Shown here: positions 1-7,459 of the stretch, piece by piece | Layout: every line of letters begins with the position of its first letter | Position numbering within the stretch: the stretch's first letter is position 1 | From: an uncultured Eubacteriales bacterium | Lineage (GTDB): Bacteria > Bacillota > Clostridia > Oscillospirales > Acutalibacteraceae | Assembly (NCBI GenBank): GCA_934454845.1 | Contig: CAKSGV010000004.1 | Span: forward strand, 1-64,000 | DNA: 64,000 bases | Direction: 5' to 3' | Made by a program: the position numbers and the translations under genes | Notes under the pieces: generated by a model | Told to the model about the DNA's origin: nothing | Seen by the model: the letters and a program-made list of their open reading frames with translations, nothing else | The model's database searches: none

Positions 1-25
1 TTTTTCGATGATTTTCTCTTTCTTT

Positions 26-60
26 GCAAAAAAACAAAGCCCTCTTGCTGAGGACTTTGT
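26..60 (-). terminator. Rho-independent terminator of the rpmH-jag operon
   Basis: Read on the minus strand, an 11-bp stem (plus-strand arms 34-44 and 50-60, one G-T wobble) with a 5-nt loop is followed by a run of T (27-33 on the plus strand read as A). It lies downstream of jag and probably ends that operon. Confidence 0.75.
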
Positions 61-70
61 CTACTGTCTG

Positions 71-94
71 AAGCGACCTTTTAAAAGGTCGCTT
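71..94 (-). terminator. Hairpin just downstream of jag
   Basis: A perfect 10-bp inverted repeat (71-80 and 85-94, loop TTAA) starts 9 nt after the jag stop. It has little T tract of its own, so it may act with the stronger terminator that follows, or stabilise the 3' end. Confidence 0.5.
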
Positions 95-102
95 TAAATC
101 AA

Positions 103-1035
103 TTAATTTATTTTGCCGTAAAGTGGAATATCGGTATCCTTTTTAGGCTCCCTGTCCGGATCCGATTTTACGGTGTTATTATTTCTTCTAGGTCTTGAAG
201 AACGGCGATCGGAGCTGTAATTTCTCTCTTTCGGCATTTCTCCGTTTTCGGGATAAATAATCACTCTTCTTGAATCGCCCTCGCCGACCGATGAAGAAAC
301 AACGCCGTCAATAGCCTGAACGGCAGTATGAATAATTCTGCGCTCATAAGGATTCATCGGCTCAAGTCTTCTGCCTCTTCCGGTTTTAAGCACCTGATTA
401 GCGATTCTTTTGGCAAGAGAAGTGAGCATCTGCTCTCTTTTCTCTCTGTAATCGCCTACATTTACAGATACTCTGTAGTATTTCCCACCGTTATTTACAG
501 CAAGACTTGCAAGGTACTGAATAGCATCAAGAGTTTCACCTCTGCGACCTATAACAGCGCCGACATTTTCACCTTCAACCAAGATATATGCCGCATTTTC
601 TTTCGCGGCTACCTTTATTGAGCTTATTTCACAGCCGAGTCCGGCAAAAATTTTCTTTAAATACTCAACCGCTTCCAAAGCAGGACTGCCTTCAGGAATT
701 AAAGATACATCAACCGCGTCATCAAAAGGATCCGGGATCTTTTTATCTTTAGCGGGCATCTCCGTTTTGACTTCGGGTGCCTTTTTCTTTTTATCCGCGT
801 CTTTTTGTTCGCTTAAAGGCTTTTTAGCCTTCTTTTGCGACTTTTTTACTTCCGGTAATTCAATAAATGCTCTTACTTCGGCTTTGCAACCTCCGAAAAT
901 GCCGAGCACTTTCTTTTTAGCAGTTGAAATTATTTCAAATTGAACATCATCCGTTATATCGGCGCCAAGTTCTTTAATGGCGTTTTCTCTTGCTTCGTTA
1001 ATATCTTCTCCGAAGCCTCTTGCTTCTCTAATCAA
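103..1035 (-). CDS. jag: Jag / KhpB, RNA-binding protein (SpoIIIJ-associated)
   Basis: Cytoplasmic RNA-binding protein of the Jag/KhpB family, which partners with KhpA in Gram-positive bacteria and affects division and sRNA-type regulation. About 310 aa: N-terminal Jag_N domain (EARGFGEDINEA), a Lys-rich linker (about 75-110), a KH domain with the GRRGETLDAIQYLASL loop, then an R3H domain (NPYERRIIHTAV) and a basic tail. I chose a TTG start at 1035 because AAAGGAGG sits 7 nt upstream. The longer GTG version would overlap yidC and lacks a site. It follows yidC by 13 nt, the usual yidC-jag pairing. Its partner khpA is also in this window (35605-35838). Confidence 0.93.
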   Translation of the reverse strand: MIREARGFGEDINEARENAIKELGADITDDVQFEIISTAKKKVLGIFGGCKAEVRAFIELPEVKKSQKKAKKPLSEQKDADKKKKAPEVKTEMPAKDKKIPDPFDDAVDVSLIPEGSPALEAVEYLKKIFAGLGCEISSIKVAAKENAAYILVEGENVGAVIGRRGETLDAIQYLASLAVNNGGKYYRVSVNVGDYREKREQMLTSLAKRIANQVLKTGRGRRLEPMNPYERRIIHTAVQAIDGVVSSSVGEGDSRRVIIYPENGEMPKERNYSSDRRSSRPRRNNNTVKSDPDREPKKDTDIPLYGKIN

Positions 1036-1048
1036 GAAAAGTCCTCCT

Positions 1049-2098
1049 TTATTTATTGTCACTTTCGGGATCGGTAGCAGCCTGCTCCGATTTTTCTATC
1101 TGTTTCTTTTCAAAATCCGCTCTTACTTTAAGCTCTTTTATACGCTGATTTGCAAGCATTTTTGCAGGACCGTAATAAAGCTGAACGGCAGACTGAATAA
1201 GTCCTCCTATAAGCGAAGAACATATCCAGTAAAATCCTACTCCTCCGGGGAATGTAAATCCCAAGAAAAGCGAGATAAGAGGCATCGTGAGCATCATACC
1301 CGCCATTGTGGGAGCGTCGGGATTGTTCTTTTTGTTTATAAACATTGAAATAATGCTTGTAAGCATCTGAGCTAAAAACGCAAATATCGGAATAAGCCAA
1401 ATAGTTTGATATTTAGCAAAAATATTTATATCAAAATTCGGCTTTTCTGTAAGATCGATACTTCCCAAATTATATCTTATATCGGAATTATCGTGCGCTT
1501 TTTTAATTTCTTTAAGATCGGATTCGATCTTTTTATATTCCTTTGCAGGAACGATCTTTGCTATCTCGTCATAATGCTCGTCAAGCACTCTGATAAGAGG
1601 GAGCTCTTTATAACCGCCTTTTTTACCCCAGGCTTCTGTAAAATCCTTATATTCCGTTTTATCCTTGTCGCTCAAGTCTTCGACAGCCGCCGAAATCGTG
1701 GTCGTAACGGTGCTTATTTTATCCGAATCGACCTTTTCAAGGAAAGTGAGCGGCGACATAATAAGATAATAGATGCAAAGCATAAGCGCCAAGCGAATAA
1801 ACATAGGAAGACAACCGCCGGACATTGAAACATTTTCATCTCTGTAAAGTTTCTGCTGAGCCTCGGCGAGCTTCTGCCTGTCGTCACCGTAACGTTTCTT
1901 TATATCGTCCATCTTCGGCTTTATTCTAAGCTGCTGAACAGAAGCCTTCTGGCTTTTGATGCTGAGCGGAATAAGAATAATGTTTATAAGCAAAGTGAAC
2001 ATAAAAACAGAAGCGGCAAAGCTTCCGCCGAATATATCCGCAAAAAAGCGGAGAACCGCGCTGAGCGGTGTGTTTATAATCTTACTTAAAAATCCCAT
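1049..2098 (-). CDS. yidC: YidC/OxaA/SpoIIIJ membrane protein insertase
   Basis: Membrane insertase that helps proteins enter the inner membrane, alone or with SecYEG. 349 aa. A hydrophobic segment lies near residues 25-50, followed by the cytoplasmic coiled hairpin (KPKMDDIKKRYGDDRQKLAE) typical of 60KD_IMP/YidC1. Further membrane segments lie near 100-120, about 230-250 and 270-310. The tail is basic, as in Gram-positive YidC. An extracellular loop (about 125-225) is longer than in Bacillus SpoIIIJ. No lipobox is obvious at the N-terminus. The gene lies between yidD and jag in the standard rpmH-rnpA-yidD-yidC-jag order. Confidence 0.95.
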   Translation of the reverse strand: MGFLSKIINTPLSAVLRFFADIFGGSFAASVFMFTLLINIILIPLSIKSQKASVQQLRIKPKMDDIKKRYGDDRQKLAEAQQKLYRDENVSMSGGCLPMFIRLALMLCIYYLIMSPLTFLEKVDSDKISTVTTTISAAVEDLSDKDKTEYKDFTEAWGKKGGYKELPLIRVLDEHYDEIAKIVPAKEYKKIESDLKEIKKAHDNSDIRYNLGSIDLTEKPNFDINIFAKYQTIWLIPIFAFLAQMLTSIISMFINKKNNPDAPTMAGMMLTMPLISLFLGFTFPGGVGFYWICSSLIGGLIQSAVQLYYGPAKMLANQRIKELKVRADFEKKQIEKSEQAATDPESDNK

Positions 2099-2150
2099 TT
2101 GTTTTTTGCCTTTCCGATTTTATTGAAAACTTAAAGACCGAAAGCTCAAG

Positions 2151-2405
2151 TTATGTTTTCTTTTTTGATTTCTTTTCGGGCACGGGATCATACCCGCCCT
2201 TGCACATTGGATTACAGCGCAGAATTCTTTTTACCGACAGATAGACCCCTTTTATACATCCGTGTTTTTCAATGGCTTCTATCGCATAAGCCGAGCAGGA
2301 TGGAGTAAATCTGCAGCAGGGAATTTTATTGGGTGAAATACATTTTCTGTAAAACTTTATCAGCGCTATTATCGCCGATTTAAAAGGATTTTTGATTTTT
2401 TTCAT
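2151..2405 (-). CDS. yidD: YidD membrane protein insertion efficiency factor
   Basis: Small membrane-associated protein (84 aa) that improves YidC-dependent insertion. The signature [19 protein letters not shown] is present, with the later Cys/Pro block [14 protein letters not shown] and a Lys-rich tail. I start it at the ATG at 2405, whose ATGA overlaps the rnpA stop. The much longer upstream extension only reads through rnpA in another frame. Translational coupling to rnpA is likely. Confidence 0.93.
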   Translation of the reverse strand: MKKIKNPFKSAIIALIKFYRKCISPNKIPCCRFTPSCSAYAIEAIEKHGCIKGVYLSVKRILRCNPMCKGGYDPVPEKKSKKKT

Positions 2406-2734
2406 TTCAAAAAACCGAACTTTTCCAACTGTTTTTTCAGGATCTCCGCAACAAGCGTGCTTTTTGCTCTTAATATTCTCGATCTTGCAACTATTACAAA
2501 ATCTCCCTGCGGAATATCCTTGGCGCATTCTCTGAAAGCGGCTGTTATAACGCGCTTTGCGCGGTTTCGGCTGACAGCACAGCCGATTTTTTTCGAAACC
2601 GTGATTCCGAGCCTGACTTTTCCCGGCTTACCCCCGCAGGCATATAAAACAAATTCGTTTGCTACGGCGGATTTTCCGCGGTTATATATCCTGCGGAAAT
2701 CCCGGTTTTCCTTGATCTTCTCGAAATACTTCAT
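2402..2734 (-). CDS. rnpA: Ribonuclease P protein component
   Basis: Protein subunit of RNase P, which binds the catalytic RNA and matures tRNA 5' ends. 110 aa, a normal length. It begins with [20 protein letters not shown] and carries the family RNR-type motif ([15 protein letters not shown] near residues 54-68) and central strand [12 protein letters not shown]. It follows rpmH by about 50 nt and overlaps yidD by 4 nt. The hairpin at the rpmH stop probably lowers its expression relative to L34. Confidence 0.95.
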   Translation of the reverse strand: MKYFEKIKENRDFRRIYNRGKSAVANEFVLYACGGKPGKVRLGITVSKKIGCAVSRNRAKRVITAAFRECAKDIPQGDFVIVARSRILRAKSTLVAEILKKQLEKFGFLK

Positions 2735-2765
2735 TATTTCTCCTTTTTATCCAGGAATAAAAGGA

Positions 2766-2788
2766 AAAGCCACATAAACAGTGGCTTT
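2766..2788 (-). terminator. Hairpin at the rpmH stop codon (attenuator-like)
   Basis: A perfect 8-bp stem (2766-2773 and 2781-2788) with a 7-nt loop. One arm overlaps the TAA of rpmH. No strong T run follows, so partial termination or an mRNA processing/stability role between rpmH and rnpA is more likely than full termination. Confidence 0.5.
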
Positions 2789-2921
2789 AATATGTGAGTT
2801 TCTTTCTGCCTTTTGATCTGCGGCGAGCAAGTACTTTTCTACCGTTAGCAGTAGCCATTCTTTTTAAAAAGCCGTGTTCTTTTTTACGATGAAGCTTTTT
2901 AGGCTGATATGTTCTTTTCAT
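2787..2921 (-). CDS. rpmH: 50S ribosomal protein L34
   Basis: 44-aa basic ribosomal protein read directly from the minus strand. It begins [18 protein letters not shown] and continues to the conserved [20 protein letters not shown] block, ending KLTY. GGAGG lies about 8 nt before the ATG at 2921. It heads the rnpA-yidD-yidC-jag operon behind a consensus SigA promoter. dnaA, the usual upstream neighbour, is not present; a YfhO-type gene is there instead. Confidence 0.96.
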   Translation of the reverse strand: MKRTYQPKKLHRKKEHGFLKRMATANGRKVLARRRSKGRKKLTY

Positions 2922-2945
2922 ATTTTAAACCTCCTTTTAAGACAA

Positions 2946-2980
2946 CCTATCAGTTTATGATTATACCCTAAACCGATAGG
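2946..2980. repeat. 12-bp inverted repeat centred on the rpmH -10 box
   Basis: CCTATCAGTTTA (2946-2957) is matched by TAAACCGATAGG (2969-2980) with one G-T difference. The 11-nt centre contains the -10 hexamer. It could be an operator or a fortuitous dyad. Confidence 0.6.
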
Positions 2981-2989
2981 TCCTGTCAA
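2960..2989 (-). promoter_or_regulatory. SigA promoter of rpmH operon
   Basis: On the minus strand a perfect TTGACA (plus 2984-2989) and perfect TATAAT (plus 2960-2965) are separated by 18 bp. Transcription would start about 30 nt upstream of the rpmH ATG. Confidence 0.85.
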
Positions 2990-3026
2990 TAAAAATTTTA
3001 AATTTAAAGCAAATTTTTAAGTTTTT

Positions 3027-5687
3027 CTAATCCTTATCGTCGTTAAAAGCGTCGGTATCTATCGAAAATCCGCCGAGATATGAGTTTTTCTCGTTATCCG
3101 CGACACTGCCGATATCTGGTATATCGTCTAAAAGATCATATTCAAATTCCGGCTCCAACGCCGTGCTGTCAAAGCTTGCGGCAGCGTCAAGAAGGTCTTC
3201 CTTGTGCCACTTTTTGATAAGGTCCTCACCTTCGGGATAATATTCGTTTGACGGGTGACGCTTAAAGTAAACCGAACAGACAACAAAATATGCTGTAAAT
3301 ATGACGGTGGCAGTTCCGCTTACCTTTAATCCTAAAGACAGCATAGGCGTTTTATAATCGAACCTTATCTCGCTTGTGCCTTTTCCTACCTTTACTGCCA
3401 TAAATCCGATATTTACCTTTAATATTTCCGCTTTTTCCCCGTTTACCGTAGCAGAAAATCCCTCGTCATAAGGCACCGAGAAAAATACAAGTGATTCCTT
3501 TTCCCGGGAAACGGTCGCTGAAAATCCGTCGTTGTCAGTAATAAAGCTTGTGCTCGCCGTTTCCCTGCGATCGGCACAGTTTTTCTCAAGCTCTTTTATA
3601 AATTCGGATTTTTCAGTCTGCTCCTCTGTTATGATATTATCGCTTTCCTCATTTTCGAGCGGCAAAACATCGTCTGTATCTTCTTCATCGTTTATATTCT
3701 TCATCAGCTTGCCGTATTCGTTTACCTGCTTGCTGTTAAGCACTATCGCTTTTAAAAGCATAGAACTTCTGTCGCTTTCGGACAAAGAATAGTAATCGCT
3801 CTCCGAAATATAATAATCGTAAGAAAATCCGTAAGGAATATAATTTTCGTTTTCGTAGATATAATATCCGCCGTCGGTATCAAGATATTTGTAATCGGGC
3901 ATTCTCGTTTCGCCCTTTGCGTTTATAAAGCTCTCGGCATTTACCGGATTAAGGAGATATTTTACCGATAAAAACGGTCTTAAACTCGCGTATTTTGTGC
4001 TCGGTCGGCTTCCGACATTTCTCTCTATTCCTACGCTGTCATAAAATTCCATAATTGATGACGGCACTACCGAATGAAACGCATTTATCGAAGAGTACCC
4101 GAGGAACATCGCGGTGTTGTCCACCCCATCGTAAACATCTATTCTGTAGGTATTTTTGTCATCGGGGATAGTTACTTTGCCTTCTATAAGCTGATCTATC
4201 ATCACGCTGTCAATATCATCGGAATGCATTCTTCCGCTGTAAATAAAGAACATCGAATAAAGAACCGAAACTATGCATACACACACCGTACCCGATCTGA
4301 AAAATGCTTTTAAACTGTTCTTTCTTATCTTTAAAAGCGCATAGGTCATAATAAGGCAGATAAGCGCTATCGCCGCAGTCACAAAAAATCTGCTTTTGAA
4401 TAAGCCGTCGTTATCCTGCGTGTAAAGCCCGAATGTGAGAGTTCCGTCATCATTCTTACTCGGGAAAAATCCGATAACGAGGAAAAACGCAAGCGTTATA
4501 AGCCCGGTGTAAATAAACCCGGGTTTAAAGTCCGCGTCTCTTTCTTCAAACAGTGTAACTGTGCAAAGGCACATTATTAGCACAGGCATATAAAACCAAC
4601 GCGCATAATAAGCCGAGTTAAAAGCATAAAAAGCACTGTTTAAAATCGGGAACATCGAAAATATAAAGCAGATAGTTATAAGCCTTTTTGTCCAGCTTTT
4701 CTTCTTGGTAACAAGCACGGTTAAAACGCCTGTCATAGAAAATACCGGCAGCCAGCCTCCGAGCGACGACCATTTTACATCTGCTTCCGGGAAAAATACC
4801 GGCCTTGCCGGAAGATCCGGAGGGAAGAAGAAACATTCTATTATATTAAGGTATATCTGCTCTTTGCCGTAGGTTATAGCGTTCCAGCCTGTCAGGAATT
4901 CGGAAACTCTGCTGTTGCTTATCACCGCGGCAATGCTCGGCAAAAGCAAGACCGCCGCAAGGCTGACGCCTAATACGGACTCAAATCCAAGTACCAAAAA
5001 TCTCTTAAACTTAAATCTTATAGCTCCCGACCATATTCTTACAATATAATAAATTATGCAGAATACAACCATTCCGAAAAAGAAGAAGTAATTCATAACA
5101 GCGCTCGCCGCAACAGCCAGCGCAAAAACTCCCCTGCGGTTTTCAGTGAGCAACAGCTCTAAGCTTAAAAGCAGGAGCGGAAACATTATTATCGGCTCGT
5201 GGAAATGATTAAAAAATACATTGTAAACCGAAAATCCCGAAAAAGCATATAAAAGACCGCCGATCTGAGCCGACGCCGCAGTTTTTGTAAACCGCCTTAT
5301 ATAAAGGTAAGCCGTAAAAGCGGCAAGCGCAAATTTAAGAATCAGCAAAGGTCCCATAAGATAAGGCACCATATCCGTCGGGAAAGGAATAGTAAGCCAG
5401 AAAAACGGACTGCCTAAAAGATAAAAACTGTAAGACCCTATAAAATTCGCTCCGAGATCGGTCGTAAAGCTCCATTTTATGTTGCCGGTTTTCACCGCCT
5501 CGTGACACATTTTATAAAACGGTATCTGCTGAACATTAAAATCGCCGAAGAATGTAAAATATCCGTGTCCTTCGATTATAAAAGGCACAAATATGACCGC
5601 CGCGCATAAAAGACCCGTCAAAAAAACCGAAAGCTTTTTTTCTTTTACCGGTCTTAAAGTCATCGCCTTTTTATCGGTGAAATTCAT
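3027..5687 (-). CDS. YfhO family multi-pass membrane protein
   Basis: Large integral membrane protein (886 aa) of the YfhO family, which resembles GT-C type glycosyltransferases and is linked in Bacillus and Listeria to glycosylation of lipoteichoic or wall teichoic acids. A first membrane segment (about 19-38) and many later ones alternate with short loops up to about residue 480. A long extracellular region (about 485-800) follows, then a last membrane helix near 790-810 and an acidic cytoplasmic tail. AAAGGA lies 8 nt before the ATG. It is monocistronic, and its promoter is interleaved with that of the divergent yfbR-like gene. The exact sugar donor and acceptor cannot be read from the sequence. 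Confidence 0.85.
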   Translation of the reverse strand: MNFTDKKAMTLRPVKEKKLSVFLTGLLCAAVIFVPFIIEGHGYFTFFGDFNVQQIPFYKMCHEAVKTGNIKWSFTTDLGANFIGSYSFYLLGSPFFWLTIPFPTDMVPYLMGPLLILKFALAAFTAYLYIRRFTKTAASAQIGGLLYAFSGFSVYNVFFNHFHEPIIMFPLLLLSLELLLTENRRGVFALAVAASAVMNYFFFFGMVVFCIIYYIVRIWSGAIRFKFKRFLVLGFESVLGVSLAAVLLLPSIAAVISNSRVSEFLTGWNAITYGKEQIYLNIIECFFFPPDLPARPVFFPEADVKWSSLGGWLPVFSMTGVLTVLVTKKKSWTKRLITICFIFSMFPILNSAFYAFNSAYYARWFYMPVLIMCLCTVTLFEERDADFKPGFIYTGLITLAFFLVIGFFPSKNDDGTLTFGLYTQDNDGLFKSRFFVTAAIALICLIMTYALLKIRKNSLKAFFRSGTVCVCIVSVLYSMFFIYSGRMHSDDIDSVMIDQLIEGKVTIPDDKNTYRIDVYDGVDNTAMFLGYSSINAFHSVVPSSIMEFYDSVGIERNVGSRPSTKYASLRPFLSVKYLLNPVNAESFINAKGETRMPDYKYLDTDGGYYIYENENYIPYGFSYDYYISESDYYSLSESDRSSMLLKAIVLNSKQVNEYGKLMKNINDEEDTDDVLPLENEESDNIITEEQTEKSEFIKELEKNCADRRETASTSFITDNDGFSATVSREKESLVFFSVPYDEGFSATVNGEKAEILKVNIGFMAVKVGKGTSEIRFDYKTPMLSLGLKVSGTATVIFTAYFVVCSVYFKRHPSNEYYPEGEDLIKKWHKEDLLDAAASFDSTALEPEFEYDLLDDIPDIGSVADNEKNSYLGGFSIDTDAFNDDKD

Positions 5688-5714
5688 TTAATCAGTCCTT
5701 TTTTAAATGCTGTA

Positions 5715-5742
5715 TTGATATTATAACAAAAAATGGTATAAT
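5715..5742 (+). promoter_or_regulatory. Promoter of the yfbR-like gene
   Basis: TTGATA (5715-5720), 16-bp spacer, TATAAT (5737-5742). The predicted start of transcription lies only about 15 nt before the chosen TTG start, so the leader would be very short. Confidence 0.5.
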
Positions 5743-5748
5743 ATTCAA
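5720..5748 (-). promoter_or_regulatory. Promoter of the YfhO gene
   Basis: On the minus strand TTGAAT (plus 5743-5748) and TATAAT (plus 5720-5725) are separated by 17 bp. It overlaps the oppositely directed yfbR-like promoter almost completely. Confidence 0.6.
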
Positions 5749-5764
5749 TAAGGATGTGGTAGTT

Positions 5765-6343
5765 TTGAAAAGCCATTTTTATGCAATGCTCAGCCGAATG
5801 AAGAATATCAACCGCTGGGGACTTATGAGAAATATAAGAAGTGAAAATCTTTGCGAGCATTCTTTTGAAACCGCTGTGATAGCCCACGCACTCGCACTGA
5901 TCGATAACAAGCGGTTAAACGGCTCGGCCGATCCCGAAAAAATAGCTGTGGCGGCGCTTTTCCACGATACCTCTGAAATTCTTACCGGCGATATGCCCAC
6001 ACCTGTAAAATATTATAATACGGAAATAAAATCGGCTTATAAGCAGGTTGAAAAAACAGCTGAAACAAAGCTACTTTCCTATCTTCCCGACTACTTGAAA
6101 GAACCTTTTTCCGATATTTACAGCTGTGACGCCGAAACCGAAAAATTCGTAAAAGCAGCCGATAAAATTTCTGCGCTTATCAAATGCACCGAAGAGCTTA
6201 ATATGGGTAACCGCGAGTTTGCCTCCGCAAAAGAAGCCACTTTAAAATCAATAAAGAATTTAAAGTTCAAACCCGCCGATATCTTCCTTGAAGAGTTTAT
6301 GGACAGCTATTCTTTGACTCTCGACGAGCAAAACACCCTTTGA
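5765..6343 (+). CDS. YfbR-type 5'-deoxynucleotidase (HD domain)
   Basis: HD-domain phosphohydrolase similar to E. coli YfbR, which dephosphorylates deoxyribonucleoside 5'-monophosphates. 192 aa from the TTG at 5765. The N-terminus KSHFYAMLSRMKNINRWGLM aligns by eye with YfbR, which decides this start over the GTG at 5756. Metal ligands are visible: H in CEHSFETAVIAHALA, then FHDTSEILTGDMPTPVKYYN, and later D in VKAADKISALIKC. AAGGA lies 10 nt upstream. It stands alone between the YfhO gene and the tRNA cluster, with strong hairpins after the stop. Confidence 0.88.
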   Translation: MKSHFYAMLSRMKNINRWGLMRNIRSENLCEHSFETAVIAHALALIDNKRLNGSADPEKIAVAALFHDTSEILTGDMPTPVKYYNTEIKSAYKQVEKTAETKLLSYLPDYLKEPFSDIYSCDAETEKFVKAADKISALIKCTEELNMGNREFASAKEATLKSIKNLKFKPADIFLEEFMDSYSLTLDEQNTL

Positions 6344-6397
6344 TTTTTCGGAGGTTTTAAACCCTCCGAAAAATTTACTTTTAAAAAAGTAAATTTT
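6344..6397. terminator. Two tandem hairpins after yfbR-like gene
   Basis: First hairpin: 11-bp arms 6344-6354 and 6363-6373. Second: A/T-rich arms around 6371-6381 and 6388-6397 followed by T residues. Together they probably end transcription of the 5'-nucleotidase gene before the tRNA promoter. Confidence 0.6.
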
Positions 6398-6400
6398 ATC

Positions 6401-6429
6401 TTGACTTATGTCTTTAAATATGGTATATT
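6401..6429 (+). promoter_or_regulatory. Promoter of the tRNA-Thr/tRNA-Tyr unit
   Basis: TTGACT (6401-6406), 17-bp spacer, TATATT (6424-6429), 19 nt before the first base of tRNA-Thr. Confidence 0.75.
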
Positions 6430-6448
6430 AATTTGGCATTGAAAATTT

Positions 6449-6524
6449 GCTGGTGTAGCTCAGTTGGTAGAGCAGCTGATTTGTAATCAGCAGGTCGGGG
6501 GTTCAAGTCCGTCCACCAGCTCCA
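6449..6524 (+). tRNA. tRNA-Thr (anticodon TGT)
   Basis: 76 nt with encoded CCA. The acceptor arms GCTGGTG and CACCAGC pair fully. The anticodon stem CTGAT/ATCAG encloses TTGTA, giving TGT, and the T arm has GTTCAAGTC. Co-transcribed with the next tRNA. Confidence 0.95.
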
Positions 6525-6549
6525 CTTAAATGCGGAGTAAATTGAATAT

Positions 6550-6635
6550 GGGAGAGTTCCCGAGTGGCCAAAGGGGACAGACTGTAAATCTGCTGCTTTT
6601 ATGCTTCGATGGTTCGAATCCATCCTCTCCCACCA
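6550..6635 (+). tRNA. tRNA-Tyr (anticodon GTA)
   Basis: 86 nt with encoded CCA and a long variable arm, as expected for tRNA-Tyr. Acceptor arms GGGAGAG/CTCTCCC pair. The anticodon loop CTGTAAA gives GTA. The T arm carries GGTTCGAATCC. Confidence 0.95.
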
Positions 6636-6676
6636 AGCGAAAAAACCGTTTTCATAAGAGAACGGTTTTTTCGCTT
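6635..6676 (+). terminator. Terminator of the tRNA unit
   Basis: A perfect 16-bp stem (6635-6650 and 6661-6676) with a 10-nt loop. The right arm contains a run of six T. It begins at the last base of the tRNA-Tyr CCA. Confidence 0.85.
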
Positions 6677-6791
6677 GTATCCCTTAATTTTTAATTATTC
6701 ATTTTTTCAATATTCATTAAAATTGTGTCGGTGAATGTCGCATTTGAAGCATCTTCAATTATATTGCCTGAACGAAAGTGAGGTGATATAA

Positions 6792-6881
6792 TTGAATTAT
6801 ATTAGTGAATTATTTAAATCCGAGGTTTGGGTTATAAAAACGGATAAAACCTCGGAAGATTCACTTTTCAGAGGTAAATAG
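6792..6881 (+). CDS. Possible 29-aa small ORF in the 6.68-6.96 kb gap
   Basis: The stretch 6680-6962 holds no recognisable gene. One candidate small ORF starts at TTG 6792 behind GAGGTGAT and encodes MNYISELFKSEVWVIKT followed by 12 more residues. A 14-codon ORF (ATG 6884) follows and ends inside the next hairpin. No family is recognised. These may be remnants left by rearrangement next to the tRNA genes rather than working genes. Confidence 0.2.
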   Translation: MNYISELFKSEVWVIKTDKTSEDSLFRGK

Positions 6882-6917
6882 AAATGAAAATGATGGACAC
6901 TGTGGAAGTTATTGCAA

Positions 6918-6973
6918 AAAAAGAATAGCATAGGTTAATTTGTTTTTTTCAAAAATCCTATGCTATTCTTTTT
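6918..6973. terminator. 17-bp bidirectional terminator hairpin
   Basis: Arms 6918-6934 and 6957-6973 are perfect complements ending in A/T runs on both sides, with a 22-nt loop. It contains the stop codon of the truncated HTH fragment on the minus strand and that of the 14-codon ORF on the plus strand. Confidence 0.7.
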
Positions 6974-7088
6974 CAAATTTAATTATATCCTCAACTCGAC
7001 AATCAAGCGCATAACAAAGTGCATCAAGAGTTTTTGTGCTGATTGCCTCGCCTTTTTTTATTCGATGCAATGTGTTAGCGGAAATCAT
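6963..7088 (-). pseudogene. Truncated XRE/Cro-type HTH regulator (C-terminal part only)
   Basis: About 41 codons encode ISANTLHRIKKGEAISTKTL and continue through DALCYALDCRVEDIIKF. This matches the recognition helix and C-terminal half of small Cro/CI (HTH_26-like) regulators. The N-terminal half, with the first helices, is missing, because the sequence runs straight into the 3' end of a GH3-like fragment. An ATG at 7088 could start translation of the remnant, but no intact DNA-binding fold would result. It is a relic marking a recombination junction. Confidence 0.7.
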
Positions 7089-7437
7089 CACAAGTCAGCT
7101 CAAATTCGACATTAACCGTTTCTCCGGCCTTAATTGCCACCTTTTTAAAGCCCTTAAGCTCTTTAACAGGTCTTGAAACGCTTGCAAAAACATCACGGAT
7201 ATAAAGCTGAACGGTTTCGCAACCGTCACGCTCTCCGATGTTTTTAACAGTTATACCGGCAGTAATGGTTTCTCCGGGGCGGAGGACAGACTTATCAAGC
7301 ACTATATCGCCGTACTCAAATTCAGTGTATGTCATTCCTTCTCCGAAGCTGTAAAGCGGTTCGATAGGAGAATCGATGTAGCCCGTTACAAAACGCTTTT
7401 GAAATTCAGGAGAATGATCTGTGGGAAGCATATTCAC
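7075..7437 (-). pseudogene. GH3 beta-glucosidase fragment (FnIII-like C-terminal domain)
   Basis: 120 codons match only the end of a family 3 glycoside hydrolase, which is normally 700 residues or more. The motif PLYSFGEGMTYTEFEY is followed by the fibronectin III-like module (VKNIGERDGCETVQLYIRD, SRPVKELKGFKKV, ETVNVEFEL). Both catalytic domains are absent. The 3' end also breaks off at CDDFR, where the frame meets the HTH remnant and a TAA. Some read-through from the GH130 gene is possible, but no enzyme activity is expected. It suggests the locus once held a beta-glycosidase. Confidence 0.8.
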
Positions 7438-7459
7438 AATCCCTTCTTAAAAAATATTT

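Noticed and set aside
2151..2528. Long version of YidD
   Set aside because: The first 41 residues only reread rnpA in another frame; the ATGA overlap and family start support ATG 2405.
5684..5887. Minus-strand reading frame between YfhO and yfbR-like genes
   Set aside because: It overlaps both promoters and the start of yfbR-like gene, has no family match, and its 3' end only touches the YfhO start.
6414..6623. 69-codon reading frame antisense to the two tRNA genes
   Set aside because: It is the well-known spurious frame read from the complement of tRNA genes (MDSNHRSIKAADL type); the tRNAs fold perfectly.
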